Shown here piece by piece: positions 9,408 to 21,135 of a DNA stretch of 64,000 nucleotides. The position numbers and the translations under genes are program-made. The number at the start of each line of letters is the position of its first letter. Position 1 is the stretch's first letter. Under the pieces are notes generated by a model, which ran no database searches, was not told the DNA's origin, and was given only the letters and a program-made list of their open reading frames with translations. Source of the DNA: Kwoniella bestiolae CBS 10118 (Eukaryota; Basidiomycota; Tremellomycetes; Tremellales; Cryptococcaceae); the NCBI RefSeq assembly GCF_000512585.2, contig NC_089241.1, forward strand, positions 4,110,001 through 4,174,000. The letters run 5' to 3'.

Positions 9408-11595
9408 ATGTCATCCTCACCTAATCAAGGAGCAGCAGACCCAGGCCCATCTACATCTTCCCACCAACGCCAACACCAACGACCAGCCCGAACCACCCGA
9501 TCGCACTCTTTCCCCTCATTGACTCACTGGATAGGAACCCCTGAGGGAGGGTTAAAGCGAAATTGGATACCCTCCACTTCTCCCGGGGGAGCTATAATTT
9601 GCCTGGAAGATAAGAAGGGTGTTGGGAGGGTCGATAAGGGGAAGGGGAAGGATGTGGGAGTAGAGGAGGGGTTGAGCCAACGTGAGTCCAACCCATATTA
9701 TCTAGAATAGGTGCATACGCTTTGGAGCTGTCGTGCTGATCTTGTTGATGAAGTATACGTCACTCACGAGAAACACGAAGCGTCCTCTTCCCCCATTCCT
9801 CCCAACCAGCGTCGACGATCACCCTTTAAGAAAAATCTCATCATCCCTCCGACTCCACGAGAAGTAACCCGAGACCAAGATCCAGAGCAGACAATACCGA
9901 TCAACTCGCCCACAAAATCGATCCTATCTACGGTCGAGAGAACGAAGGACCAGAATCAGAATCAGAGGAATAGTTGGGGTAGTGGGCTGTTTGGTAGTGT
10001 TGTCACTGCCGGTGTCTTTGGAGCTGCATTGGGATTGTAAGTCCTTTCACCTCTAGGGTTGATGCTATCTAGATGACTGGAGCTCATTCGATATGGTGTA
10101 GGACCGCTTATAGGTTGTTGGCTAATCAGCCTAGTCCTACTCTGGCGCAATTCCAGGATGGACCAGCAAGGGGCGAACAGGGAGGTGATGGGCAAGCGGG
10201 GCGGATAGGAGAGGAACAGGAAGAAGCTGATCATAAGGGAGATGATGAAGAGGGACCTACCTCAAAATTGCAAGAGGGACAGCAGCAGGAAGGAAGAGCT
10301 TTGGGTGTTCCAACGAGACCCACCGAAGATGCCAGACATGTGAACCAAGATCGGCATGAGCCTCAGATAGCAGAGGCGAGCACGACGGCTGCTCTGGAGA
10401 ACGCCATCGCCAATCCTACGATAACGCCTTATGTCTCACCCAGTCAAGGACAAGAGGAACCTGTAGAAATCGCTCAGCAACCTATCTCCAACTTACCACC
10501 CCCTCCAGCATATGAAGAGACTGAACGGACCCGTAGAGGTTCGAGAATTAAAGAATGGGAGGACATTGATGATGTGAGTTTACATTTCTCCATCAAAGTC
10601 TTCGGTGTATCATATCCCCTTTCCAAACACAAACAAACATTTAAACCTTTTTACCTAGAATGGAGATGCTGATAATTTTCGTGTAGCACCTCCTCACCCC
10701 TTCTTCCTCCTCAGTATCAACTCTCCGTTCAAAACCCTCCATGTACCTCTCACCTTCCCCCTCCCCATCGGCCAAGGCCAAGCGACGCCGTGCCCCTCAA
10801 CCCAGAATGAGACGATCCAAATCATCAAGGAATGCATGGTTGTTTCATCATCCGTTATCTGATTCAAGGTCATTACCCAGTATAGAGATTTATCATCCAT
10901 CCCTTAGTGATGATGAGATTAGGTCGAGTGGTAGTACGGATATAATGAGTTGTGTGAATTCACCTGTTGGTCAGTTTTCAGCTTCCCACCCGACATCGTC
11001 ATCGGACAATACGCAGAAGATGGAGTTGGCTAGTAATTCACAAGCGGAGAACGAGGTTGTAGCCTCAGCAATCATAGCGGATGGAGAGGCTGCTGACGAC
11101 GAAGAGGATGATAAGGATACCAACGAGATGATCTCAAGGTTGGATAGCATGTCGATCCAGCTTGCAGCACTCATAGAAGAAGGGAAGAAAGCTTTGGAAA
11201 CTACCCCTGGATTGGGGACTACGCCAGGGTGGGAGGATGAGCTGGAGTCTGAGGGAGGAAGGGATCTGTTCACTCCGTCTCCTTCGCCTAGTCCGGGTCC
11301 TGTTTCTGGTCATAATCATAAGTCGAATGGAGGTGAGATTTCGATTGGCGATATTTCAGAAAACAGGACGGAGAAGAAATTACGAAGGAAGAGTCAGATC
11401 CCTATGAGAGTCGGCTCGGATATACATCTCAAGCATTCTTCGTCGTCATCTTCGAAGTTGGACTTGGATCTGGGCGAGGGATCTAGTCATAGGAAAGTCG
11501 GATCTTCCGGTGAAATCGAGGGTATACATCAGAGGTCAAAGATTCCCGTTATGAGTAAGAGTAGGAGTATGGTCGCTGGGTTGAATGCTATCTAG
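9408..11595 (+). CDS. Unrecognised Ser/Pro-rich single-pass membrane protein
   Basis: Four exons (9408-9681, 9754-10036, 10102-10573, 10687-11595) give 645 residues with no domain I recognise. Most is low-complexity and polar. Visible features: a basic N-terminus with HSFPSLTHWIGTPEGG; one hydrophobic stretch (SGLFGSVVTAGVFGAALGL, about 165-185) followed by TAYRLL, consistent with one membrane helix; a PPPPAYEE sequence (about 330), which is a PPxY-type ligand for WW domains of Rsp5/NEDD4 ubiquitin ligases; and a C-terminal half with acidic patches, a predicted helix (NEMISRLDSMSIQLAALIEE) and serine-rich tracts. It could be an ER, peroxisomal or mitochondrial outer-membrane tail or adaptor protein; the sequence does not decide. 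The gene model is confident because all four exons are in phase; function is unknown. Confidence 0.75.
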
Positions 11596-12694
11596 GCGGG
11601 ATACTGGTCCTGTAGGCGACTCATTAGAGAGAGTGAAGAGGATGTACTTATCATATTTTTGTATATACCGACGGAGATTGGGATGATTGTATCACTACCA
11701 TATTGTGTATACCACTGTACCATATAATGCATATCCTGTATTATCCATTTGCATGTTATCTCAACGGCGGTTGACTTTTGCTGCATGATAGACTGTAGTC
11801 ATGGTAATTGAGCGATTCATGCTCCACAAATCACACTACGAGTTCACTGAAGGGGCGATCCTCGTCATTCCGCTATTTATAGGACTAGCTGTACCGGAAA
11901 TACACTTGTTCGCCGTAGGGTTGGAGGTGTTGCAGTGTAATGATATGACAGTTCCCATACAAGGCAGCATAAGCATCACCAACAACAGAGCTACTATGTA
12001 CCATCGTGTCTTTCACTAAGTCTCATGGTCTTTTGCTTGCCACCCGGTAGATTCGTGTTGGTGTCAAGTCAGATTGACCGACTCAGACGCTAAGGGTATG
12101 TATGCCATGTCTTAGTTTGACATTTTTCTTTGGGACTTGAGACTCTGCGCGATACATGTATGACCTTCAACAGAGAGCCAGATGCGTGATGTGTGGTATT
12201 ATACTTGGCAAGCAAAGCATAAGCAAGTCGATGAGTTGCCACCACATGACTAACTCATCATACCTACCTACCATCTTAGAGGACCATCCATCTGCGCAAC
12301 ACTTGTTAAATCCAATTTGCCACCTCAATCGATCTACGGTACTCATACTTGCAAATGAGCGAGTGACGCATCCGGCCCATCGACACACAGTCACTCACTG
12401 TATTACGGTAATTGACAGCTTCCGCAGCTACGAAGACCCAAAACGTGCACACGGAGTAAATCACCGAAACGACGTAGACTTATACCTCGCAGTAAGCATA
12501 CGAGCAGGAAAGGAAAACGCCTTCTCCTTCTCTCCAGGAATCGAGTGAGTTTTACCCTGAAAATACGCATCATCATTCAATAATCCTATTTATGCCAAGG
12601 TACTGACACTGGTACTGTACTGCGTATACCGTATGTAAGCCTGTGCAAAACCTTTTTTCCTCGATACTACCTTGGCATTTGCCATCCTGTTTTG

Positions 12695-12701
12695 TATAAA
12701 A
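12695..12701 (+). promoter_or_regulatory. TATA-like element upstream of aspartyl protease
   Basis: TATAAAA about 395 nt upstream of the protease ATG, followed by CT-rich sequence typical of fungal core promoters. It is the only clear TATA box in this intergenic region. Confidence 0.45.
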
Positions 12702-12763
12702 CCTATTCAATCCATCGATTCATTCATATATCAACTTCTTACTGTGCATATCTTGTCTCTTGA

Positions 12764-12800
12764 TACTGTATCTGTATCTGTCTCTGTCTCTGTCTCTGTA
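12764..12800 (+). repeat. TCTGTA/TCTGTC hexanucleotide repeat
   Basis: About five copies of a TCTGTM hexamer, pyrimidine-rich on the plus strand, just downstream of the TATA-like element in the likely 5' leader. Confidence 0.75.
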
Positions 12801-13095
12801 GCTTATTATTGGTACCTGTTTCAACATTCAACATTCTAGATACTTTGCCACTCATCAAATTTCAAATATCAACATCAACGATCCAGATTCATAGGTCCGA
12901 TCAAAGGGGAAAGCAAGAGGAAAGGACCCAGTGTATCAATCAATCTTCTAGTTCTTGGCATCAAACCATCAAATTATCAGATCAGAACACACAATCAAAC
13001 ATCGATTATCCTTTATACTCGCATCAATCATTCCATATTGATCATCATCACCATTATCACCCATCTCTAATCCGATCACCCACGACAATCACAAA

Positions 13096-15149
13096 ATGTT
13101 ACCTACCCTCCCCCTCACCTCCCTACTCCTCCTCGCCTCTGTACCCCTCACAGCCCTCGCTCAATCCACTACAATCCCTCTGACACTGCATCACTCCCGT
13201 CAGTATTCCGACGATCTGGAAGTGCGTCAAGAATGGTTGAAAGGCCAGGCGAGCGGGTTAAGAAAAAAATACGAACAGCATCTTGGCGAGAGGTCTAGGG
13301 ACCTGCTTAAGAGGGATAGGATGGATGAAGAGTTGGGGAGGAGGTCGTATGGTTTGGGAAGGAGGGCTAGTGGGAGTGTATCGTGGGTTTACCTCTTCCT
13401 CTTGCTCTTGTGTCTCTGCATCTTCGAGATAATCGAGCTGACAGACGCAAATGATTAGACTCACTGACGTGGGGATAGACGCTTCGTACTCTGGTCAAGT
13501 CTCGATAGGGTGAGTACTTCATATTTCATTCGCTTGGTCTGTTGAATACTGTGGCTGAGCTGATGTGATTGCTGTAGTTCGCCAGCACAGAATTTCCTGT
13601 TGATCATGGATACAGGATCATCCGATCTGTAAGTTTCCGTATTCTGCCCCTCTCTCTTGATTCTACGAATCGAGCCAATTATGGGAGACATTGAGAGCTG
13701 ACGTGAAACTCGCACATCACAGCTGGGTAGCAGGCTCAACCTGTCAATCATCCTCATGTACCGGTGTATCCACCTTCGACGCTCAGGATTCATCATCGTA
13801 CAATACCGACAACTCAGCGTTCAATATCTCTTACGGATCGGGCGATGCCGATGGATATCTGGCGACCGATACGGTCTCGTTAGCTGGGTTTACAGTTACT
13901 GGCCAGACGTTTGGTAGGTCTCTTCGTTATGTTCTGCTTTCTTAGTCATCTCTGTGACCATCACACACTAATAATGACTGACATTTTATGGTATCATCTT
14001 GCTTCGTCAATAGCCGTCGTAACATCTACCACCGCCCGACTGATCTCCGCTCCCTTATCCGGCTTGATGGGTTTAGCTTGGCGATCCATCGCTTCTTCAA
14101 AAGCCACACCTTTCTGGCAGGCTCTTGCAGCCTCGGGATCATGGACCGACCCAGAGATGGGTTTCTATTTTGCGAGGTATAGGGGAGATAACTTTGCTAG
14201 TTCTGTTGAGACTGATGGTGGAGAGATGATCTTGGGGTGAGTACATGTCATTTTGCCTGGACATATGAAAATTAACCTTCATACTCAAACTCTTCTTTTC
14301 GATATGTATAGAGGCACGAACACAAGTAAATATACCGGAGCGATCAACTACATCTCGATAGATTCCGATGATCTCGATTATTGGAGGATACCCGCCCAGG
14401 CCGTTACTGTCCAAGGCAACCAAGTTAGCATCGTGAGTAGGCCGTTCTCACAATTGATAAACGATTGTCTTGTACTCATCTGACATCTAATCGTAAAATT
14501 GTAGGGCTCCCTACCCCAAGCAGCCATCGATACAGGAACAACCCTCATCGGAGTCCCCACTCAAGTCGCCCAAGCGATCTATTCGCAGATCTCCGGCTCA
14601 TCAGCTCTATCCGCTGCATCAGGTTACGATGGGTATTATCAGTATCCCTGCAGCACAACTGTCAACGTTACGATCCAATTTGGAGGATTGAGCTATCAGA
14701 TTTCCAATGCCGATATGAACCTTGGTTCGTTCACCAGGGATAACTCGATGTGTACTGGTGCATTCTTTGAGATGGATTTGTGAGTTCAATCCTTCCCAAT
14801 ATACAATATTCTATACAACACAAGTCAACAAGAAAGATAACCTCGATACTGATACTCTGATTCGATCATTTACAGATCATCCCAATCCCCCATTCAATGG
14901 ATCGTCGGCGCCTCATTCCTGAAGAACGTCTACTCCACATTCAGGTACAACCCCGCTGCGATCGGTTTCGCCCAACTGGCAGACGGTGTTTCTACTGTTA
15001 GTAACGGTACGAGTCAATCGACCACCGGGGGTGGAACGACCGGTTCGGGCGGTCAGTCGTCGAGCAGTGGTGCTTTGCCTTTATCTTCGGTGTCGACTGG
15101 TCTCGTGGGAGTCATGGTCGTGGGAGGATTGCTGGCGAATCTCATATAG
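13096..15149 (+). CDS. Secreted, probably GPI-anchored pepsin-family aspartyl protease
   Basis: Eight exons (13096-13382, 13459-13509, 13578-13628, 13723-13913, 14014-14236, 14312-14432, 14505-14779, 14876-15149) give 490 residues. The order is a signal peptide (MLPTLPLTSLLLLASVPLTA, predicted cleavage near ALA-QS), a charged propeptide with dibasic sites (LLKRD, GLGRRAS), and the catalytic domain. Both catalytic motifs are intact: DTGSSDLWV and DTGTTLIG. The flap segment reads ISYGSGDADGYLATD, and the partner motif is QWIVGASFLKNVYSTF. After the enzyme comes a Ser/Thr/Gly-rich linker and a hydrophobic C-terminus (LVGVMVVGGLLANLI), the pattern of a GPI-attachment signal. It therefore likely acts at the plasma membrane or cell wall, like fungal yapsins. 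Two exons are only 51 nt. Pepsin family (A1) is certain; GPI anchoring is inferred from the tail. Confidence 0.92.
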
Positions 15150-16091
15150 GTGCGATCTTGAAGCTAGCAAGTCAAGTCAAGTCATAAATACAAATTCAAG
15201 AAAAGAACAGAACAGAAATGAAAAGGAGGAAAACAAAACAGTGTTGTAACATTATGGCAATACACGTTGATCGATTTGATTCGATTCACTGCCAATGCAA
15301 ATTCAAATAAATTCTAGATCTAGAAATCCATATCATCTTTCATCCGTTCATTAGTGTTCATACTCTTATAATCCCCTTGCTCGTGCAGATGACAATCATC
15401 GGATAAGATCTATTTTGTAGTTATGATGATGATGTATACTTACAGCACAAAATATGGTATCTCGACGTATTTTCAGATCAACGTCGTCTATCAGGCAGTA
15501 GCATGTCTTACGAGTGTAGCGCTGGTCCCGCACAGGACGGTAATGATACTGTAGTAATGCAGCACTGAGCAGAGTGTACAATTTTATGAGTATACATATA
15601 TCTCATCTGCCAAGTCAAGTATAACTATGTATCTCATGTGTTTGTTCTGTTTTGTTTCAAATGACTTAGCAGACTAAATAAGTAACATGAGACGAAATAA
15701 AGAGGGCCTCTCCCAACTCCTCAACTCGCTTCATTCCGACTCATCCCCATGACCTTCTCTCCGACCAACAACGAAAGTATTTACGAAGGTCGATAATCGT
15801 TTTGTCTTTTTCGATTTTATTTATATCTCTGTTGTTTCTTTTTCATGTCACTCGCGAATGAGGGATACAAAATACAACATTATTGTGAATCACTAATATA
15901 GAAGTAAGATTACCATTCTTGGTTTTTATTTGGATATTGTACTGCGTTCCCCACGAAACTGACACATAGATGGAGAATGTGGATTTCCCTGAAGCCGAAG
16001 CGCTAAGAGACGATACGACGTGGGATTTTTTTATTTGGTGTTTCTCGCAAGTCACTCTCCACCCATCTTCCACCTCTCACACTCAGAAAAA
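15150..16091. other. Convergent intergenic region, protease / TFIIB
   Basis: 0.94 kb of 3' flanking sequence between convergent genes. It has A-rich and T-rich blocks and no exon I can support. Confidence 0.6.
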
Positions 16092-17698
16092 CTACGCCTT
16101 CCCATTGGCCTTGTTCTCTCCATCCACTTTGATCTCCTCTTGAGACGATTTCTCTTCCCCGTTTGCGGTCCCGTTACCATTCCCGTTGCTCGTCGGCCCA
16201 GGAGTAGGAGTCTTGCCTGATTTGCCTGTACTGGGCGTACCGGATCGAGAACCCCTGGCAGATTCGTTCACTCGACCTAGTTGAGCAAGTTGGGCGTATC
16301 CTGGAGCGTACTCGGTTTTCTACGTGACGTTTACGAATCATCAGCTTAACATGTTTTTGGAGAGTGATACTCTACTTACCCATTCTGGTCGGATCACTTC
16401 GTCCAGTTTGGTAGCTACCATCTTACAGATCCTACGACCGTCACCCAGCATCAGTCACGAGCATAACAGCAGTCGATAGATAGCAGATGAAAGCACACTC
16501 ACAACTTCGTAGTCGACTCTGAAACACCTCCCATCCCAGCTATATCCTTCGCCGAAGCGTTCTTGCTCAATAGCACACAAGTAAAGTACAACACCCCAGC
16601 AGCAATGGATACAGGCGATCTACCATCTATCGTCGACTTGGCCGTAGCCTCAGCAGCGATATGTTTCGAAGCGTTGAAAACCGCATTGCCCAGATCCAAG
16701 TAATTTGTGAATCGTCCCAACAAGGCTTCAGTGGATTCTTGAGAATTGTTCGATCCATCCGAAAATCCATTATTCGACCTTTGGAAGGCATCGCTCCCCT
16801 GAACGGCATTCTTAATTACGCTGAATACCTGTCCCAGCTCCTTCTTGGATATTTTCAGGGCTTTACACACTTCCTGGAACGTCCTATGAGCTCCGGCATC
16901 TCTACATGCATAGATGATACACGCGGCGATGAGGGCGTTCTCGTTCTTCCCCTTGATGGCTTTCTGCTCGTCAGCAATCTTGTAGACGTGTTGAGCTCTC
17001 TCTCGAACACCTCGGGGAAGTTGCATGGCATCGCATTTCTCGCCGATCCGAGAAAATACAGCGGAGAGGATGGCAGTATTGGTTTTGCCGTGTATACCGT
17101 TTGAGAGGTTATTGGCTCGTTGCACTGCTCGGTTTAGGTCTCGTGCGATTCCTGATCGACCATCTTTGTGGGATATGACGGTATCGAGATGGTTGGATCC
17201 GAGGAGAGGGTTACCGGCATCTCCTACTCGAGAGGGATCATCGCCGTTCTCGTCGCCCGCGAAAGTCTATAAGAGAGTGAACATAGGTTCACATATTAGT
17301 CAGAAGGGGGTAGATACTTACACGCCCTGCAAATGGCGAAGTTAGCATTTGATGTTGAAGGGTAGACGATACTACTCACATTCACTCCTGGTATCTACGA
17401 TACGGTCACCCAAGATAGTTCCACAGTCTCCGCATACCTAACACGGGTCAGGTTAGCTACAGTAACCATACCTGAAAAGGTTTGAGGTAGCTTACCAGAT
17501 CACCCTTGGAATACTCCTCAATGATGTTAGGAGGATCCGTTCGACAATTGGGACAAAGGTGTCGGACATTAAGGTTAGGAGCAACGGATTGGCCGAACTT
17601 GGGCTAAAGCAAACCATTCTATCAGTATATACCCCATTTACCAATACTGTGCCAACATTTTTACTTACCCCGGGAGCTCTAGGTCCAGCGAGGGTCAT
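16092..17698 (-). CDS. SUA7: General transcription factor TFIIB
   Basis: Seven exons (17698-17669, 17603-17496, 17437-17380, 17326-17322, 17266-16503, 16431-16380, 16319-16092) give 414 residues. TFIIB bridges TBP-DNA and RNA polymerase II and sets the start site. Present are the N-terminal zinc ribbon (CPNC...CGDC), the B-reader/linker with SEWRTF and DPSRVGD, and two cyclin folds (about residues 120-215 and 240-335; e.g. LPRGVRERAQHVYKIADE, ALIAACIIYACRDAG, VSIAAGVLYFTC). The fourth exon is just five nucleotides and completes the W and R of the invariant SEWRTF; without it the frame breaks and the motif is lost. A 75-residue tail rich in G, N, T and E is unlike yeast Sua7. TFIIB identity is certain; the microexon is inferred from frame and motif. 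Confidence 0.95.
17322..17326 (-). other. SUA7: 5-nt microexon of TFIIB
   Basis: On the minus strand GGCGT sits between a TTTGCAG acceptor and a GTAAGT donor. It joins ...SE+T to give TGG CGT, then ACT TTC, restoring the conserved WRTF of the B-reader region. Flanking introns are about 53 and 55 nt. Confidence 0.85.
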
Positions 17699-19065
17699 GT
17701 TTGCAGTCTTAGATGAAGAAGTGGGTGCAGAGGAGGATGCGACTCGAGGAGAAATGAATCTCGACTCAAAGGGTATGGGTGTAAATCGTGTTGAAACGAT
17801 TTAGGGGGTCCAGACCAAGGATAATTGCGATGATTACAGCGGTCTACTTGTAGCGCAAAGAGCCATTGCAAGTGATAGAAAGTGATAGGAGACAAGTGGA
17901 TCGCAAACAGATGTCAGCTCTGTGCTTTATAGAGGTACAGCTAGCAGAGATGAATGTCGAAGCGGTCCATATAATCTTTGCATAAAGAACATTCATCTCC
18001 TCCACCGTCTCTCTGCCATCTGCCGGCATCCTGATCCCCGCCCATTCAACGCTGATCCCAGCTTTAAGAGGAAAATACAGCGAATGAAGGAGAAAGTCGG
18101 CCTCGCCACCCGCAGAGGGAAACTCGAACCAACTTACTAAGCTGTCCCCTATCTCCCTTATCCTCTTTTTATGAACTCAGACAATGACCAATGTATCGAC
18201 TCTTTATCTATTATCTGCTTCGAGTCGCGTTGACAGAAGAGATATATGGAGTGAGACGAAGAGGAACTGGTCAGAGTTCTGATTATGTTTTGAGATGAGA
18301 TAAGAAAGAGAAGCAGGGAAGTGGTTCTTTCATTTTGTATGTATATACTTTGTATCCCATCTCATGCTAAGGTTGAGCGGCAAATCACCCATATCAGTAA
18401 AATGGGCAGGACAAATAAGGTACAAAAGGGTGAAGCGCCACTTTACCGAAAAAGTGATCTCCAGGGTCCTCCCCCCTGTTGTTCGTTTTCCCATCTTGAC
18501 ATCTCCCCCACCATACATAAACAAATCTTATCATCCCATCCACCCATATCACCATCCAACAAACCCGTATGTCACCTCTTACTGACACCTCTTGCTAACT
18601 TGCTGACCATCCTCGTACAGATCCTCGCACACGAGCAACTCACGATCCAAGGGTACGTACGATCCGATCGAACCGAACCGCGAGGAAAACGAAGCGGGAC
18701 CTAGCGATTGGGAATAAACATTACGTCTTCGCGTCGAAAGGTGATATATGAAAGTACACTTTCTACTCTACACTACTCAATCTCTACGCTACTACCACAT
18801 CAAGCATATCACAAGAAGTGCACCGACTAGCCGCTCGTTGTGATACATCTTTTAATTGCTGGTGCATACTTGCCATCACTACATAATCGCAAATCAAGGT
18901 ACGCGTCTTCCCCCCTATCTTCCCAGGTGTATATCCTCTTGCCCATCCTCTCATCGTGCTCTCACACGTATGGAAATGGACTTACAATGATGGTGTGGAC
19001 AGTGCGCAACTTTTCATATCACCTTCAATACTATACGACCTCATACATACGATTCGATAGACAAG
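17699..19065. other. Divergent intergenic region TFIIB / EAF3
   Basis: 1.37 kb holding the upstream regions of both genes. Several short frames exist, but none has a domain or splice-site context. A TTCGAGTTT string near 18115-18130 resembles a tRNA B box but does not fold into a tRNA. Confidence 0.55.
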
Positions 19066-20613
19066 ATGTCAGGATCGATGAACCAATTCACAAACGACGA
19101 GTATGTCTTGGCATACCACGGTCCATTACTCTACGAGGCTCGTGTAAGTTGTTTCAAAACCATCGCTACCCCTCTAGCCCGCTTTGTACAAAGTTTGAGA
19201 ACTAGATGTTCAGTGACAGTGGAGTTATAGACTGATATACCTCTTTTGACGCGTTCAGATCATCTTAGCTGAAAATTGGGACGAGAACAACACGTTGTTG
19301 GGGACTGTTGGACCGCATTATTTCATTCATTATAAGGGATGGAAACAGACGTGAGCTCATACACCCCTCTCATCATCTCTATGACTGTGGTTAACATGGC
19401 TGATCGCACCATATCCATATAGATGGGACGAATGGGTACCCGAACAACGATTACTCAAGCTCAACGAAGCAGGATTCGCCAAACGACGAGCACTGTTAGA
19501 TGCCCAAGCTAAGAAGAACCGACCCGCCTCGGCAGCTGGATCGTCCACTGCCTCCCCCGCTCCTGCTGCTACCACCACTGGAAAGGGCAAGGAGAAGGGC
19601 AAGAAGGGTGAATCGAAGAAGAGAAGTAGGGAGTCAGGTGTTGATACCGTACGTGTACACCTTCCCTTATGGTCTTGGTGATGTTGGTGAGCTGACGGTA
19701 TATCTGGGGGTTTGATGATGGTAGGAAGCAGCATATCTCAATAGACCGGAAGTGAAGATTGTCATTCCTGAGATTCTCAAGTTGCAACTCGTCGATGATT
19801 GGGAGAACGTAACGAAGAACAATCAGGTGGGTTCATTTATCCAGAATACAACGCCCGGATATCATGAGCTGATGTGAGTATATGTGAGATCACGTCAGCT
19901 CGTCACGTTACCTCGTAAACCCAATGTCCGAGAGTTGTTGGAAGAGTATCGACAACATGTTGGTAATACCAAAAAAGCCCAAGAAAGATCAGTGTGAGTG
20001 CTTTCTTACTATCTCACTCCCACGTGCATACGACTGAGGATAGGTTGTAGAGCTGAACTTCACGCTGATATTGGTGTTATAACAGCCGAGCGACATCCCT
20101 CCTTTCGGAGATTATCTCAGGTATAACATTATATTTCGATAAAGCCCTGGGCAATAACTTGTTATACCGATTCGAGAGGGCACAATACGTCGAGCAGAAG
20201 AGACAGAACACTGATAAACCGATGTCGGAGATCTATGGTGCCGAGCATTTACTCAGGTTGTTTGGTGAGTTTGAATCTCCCATTTGGTCGCATTCCATAT
20301 CTTTTGCTCTTCATCTACGTCGGAGCAGTAGGCCAAATGCTTATCACCATGTTCATGTTTGAATAGTCAACTTTGGTCCGTTCATCGCTTATACCAATAT
20401 CGATACTGAGTCGCTCAACATTCTGAGAGAATATATCAATGATATCATGAAGTGAGTGAATTTCTCCCTCGTTCCCCCCTCCATCTTCTGGAGTGAACGA
20501 AGTGAGGAGACTGACGAAGCAACTACAGGTGGATGATCAAGGAACAGAAGCGACTCTTCGTAAAGGAATACGAAGCGACCAGCACACACTATCAGAACAT
20601 GTCTCGAACGTAG
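19066..20613 (+). CDS. EAF3: MRG15/EAF3-type chromodomain protein
   Basis: Eight exons (19066-19143, 19259-19350, 19423-19648, 19725-19826, 19899-19993, 20086-20264, 20367-20451, 20529-20613) give 313 residues. Eaf3/MRG15 reads methylated H3K36 and is shared by the NuA4 acetyltransferase and the Rpd3S deacetylase. The chromo-barrel domain spans about residues 8-75 (YEARIILAENWD...HYFIHYKGW...TWDEWVPEQRLL). A basic Ala/Lys/Ser linker (about 85-130) separates it from the MRG domain (about 140-305: PEVKIVIPEILKLQLVDDWE, LPRKPNVRELLEEY, YGAEHLLRLFV). The aromatic-cage positions expected for the barrel (YHGPLLYEA and YKGWKQTWDEW) are there. The start is the first in-frame ATG after a stop at 19057. 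Length is close to human MRG15 (323 aa short form). Confidence 0.93.
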
Positions 20614-21135
20614 TTCAGCGGGTGGCGTAGTGGAGAGAGGGTATTTTGCAGTGAGGCGTGGAGAGAAACCGATCAGCGCTATAGCTAGTAGAGTTGGTCT
20701 GGGAGATATGATGTATAGTCTTGGGGCTGAGGTCAAGTGAATGGAATTAGTTTAGTGAAATCGTGCTTTTTGTAAATATTGAGAAATGAGGTTGAACGTA
20801 TACCCGGGTGGTCTTTGGGGGATAATGTCATACGAGAGATTATCTGGTCAAGATGATGAAGGAGATATCATCATGAATGGTTCGTGTTGTTCCTGGACGT
20901 GTATTGGGACATATTCGTCGTGGTTTCATACTGCATTATTTTACAGAGTATCCTAACTCCCTTCTCCTTCTCCTTCTCTATCTCCTTCTCCTTCTCCTTC
21001 TCCTTCACTTCCACTTCCAGGTGATGCTGCGTTATGTACATGATTTGTTTGTTTGCTTGATGATTTACCTCGTGTGGTGCGTTTGGTGGCTGTCTACATA
21101 TAAGATATGAGGAGGGAAGGATACGTGGGATGGGA
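20614..21135. other. Convergent intergenic region, EAF3 / LC8
   Basis: 0.52 kb of 3' flanks. It contains a pure CTTCTC-type pyrimidine repeat at about 20958-21010 and otherwise nothing I can support. Confidence 0.6.
20958..21010 (+). repeat. (CTTCTC)n pyrimidine tract
   Basis: About eight near-perfect hexamers of C/T only, in the 3' flank between convergent genes. It is a polypurine-polypyrimidine tract of microsatellite type. Confidence 0.85.

Larger units (their letters stand above)
11596..13095. other. 1.5-kb intergenic region, promoter of the protease gene
   Basis: No exon is supported; a 130-codon open frame at 12156-12548 has no recognisable domain and no splice-site context. A TATAAAA element lies at 12695-12701, and a pyrimidine repeat of TCTGTATCTG/TCTGTC units runs over about 12760-12800. 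Downstream of these a leader of roughly 300-350 nt rich in ATCA/CATC precedes the protease ATG. Confidence 0.6.

Noticed and set aside
12156..12548. 130-codon open frame upstream of the protease
   Set aside because: No recognisable motif and no exon-intron context, and it lies in what looks like promoter DNA.
18100..18140. tRNA B-box-like TTCGAG sequence on the minus strand
   Set aside because: The flanking bases do not form a 5-bp T stem, and no A box or acceptor stem is found at the right distance.
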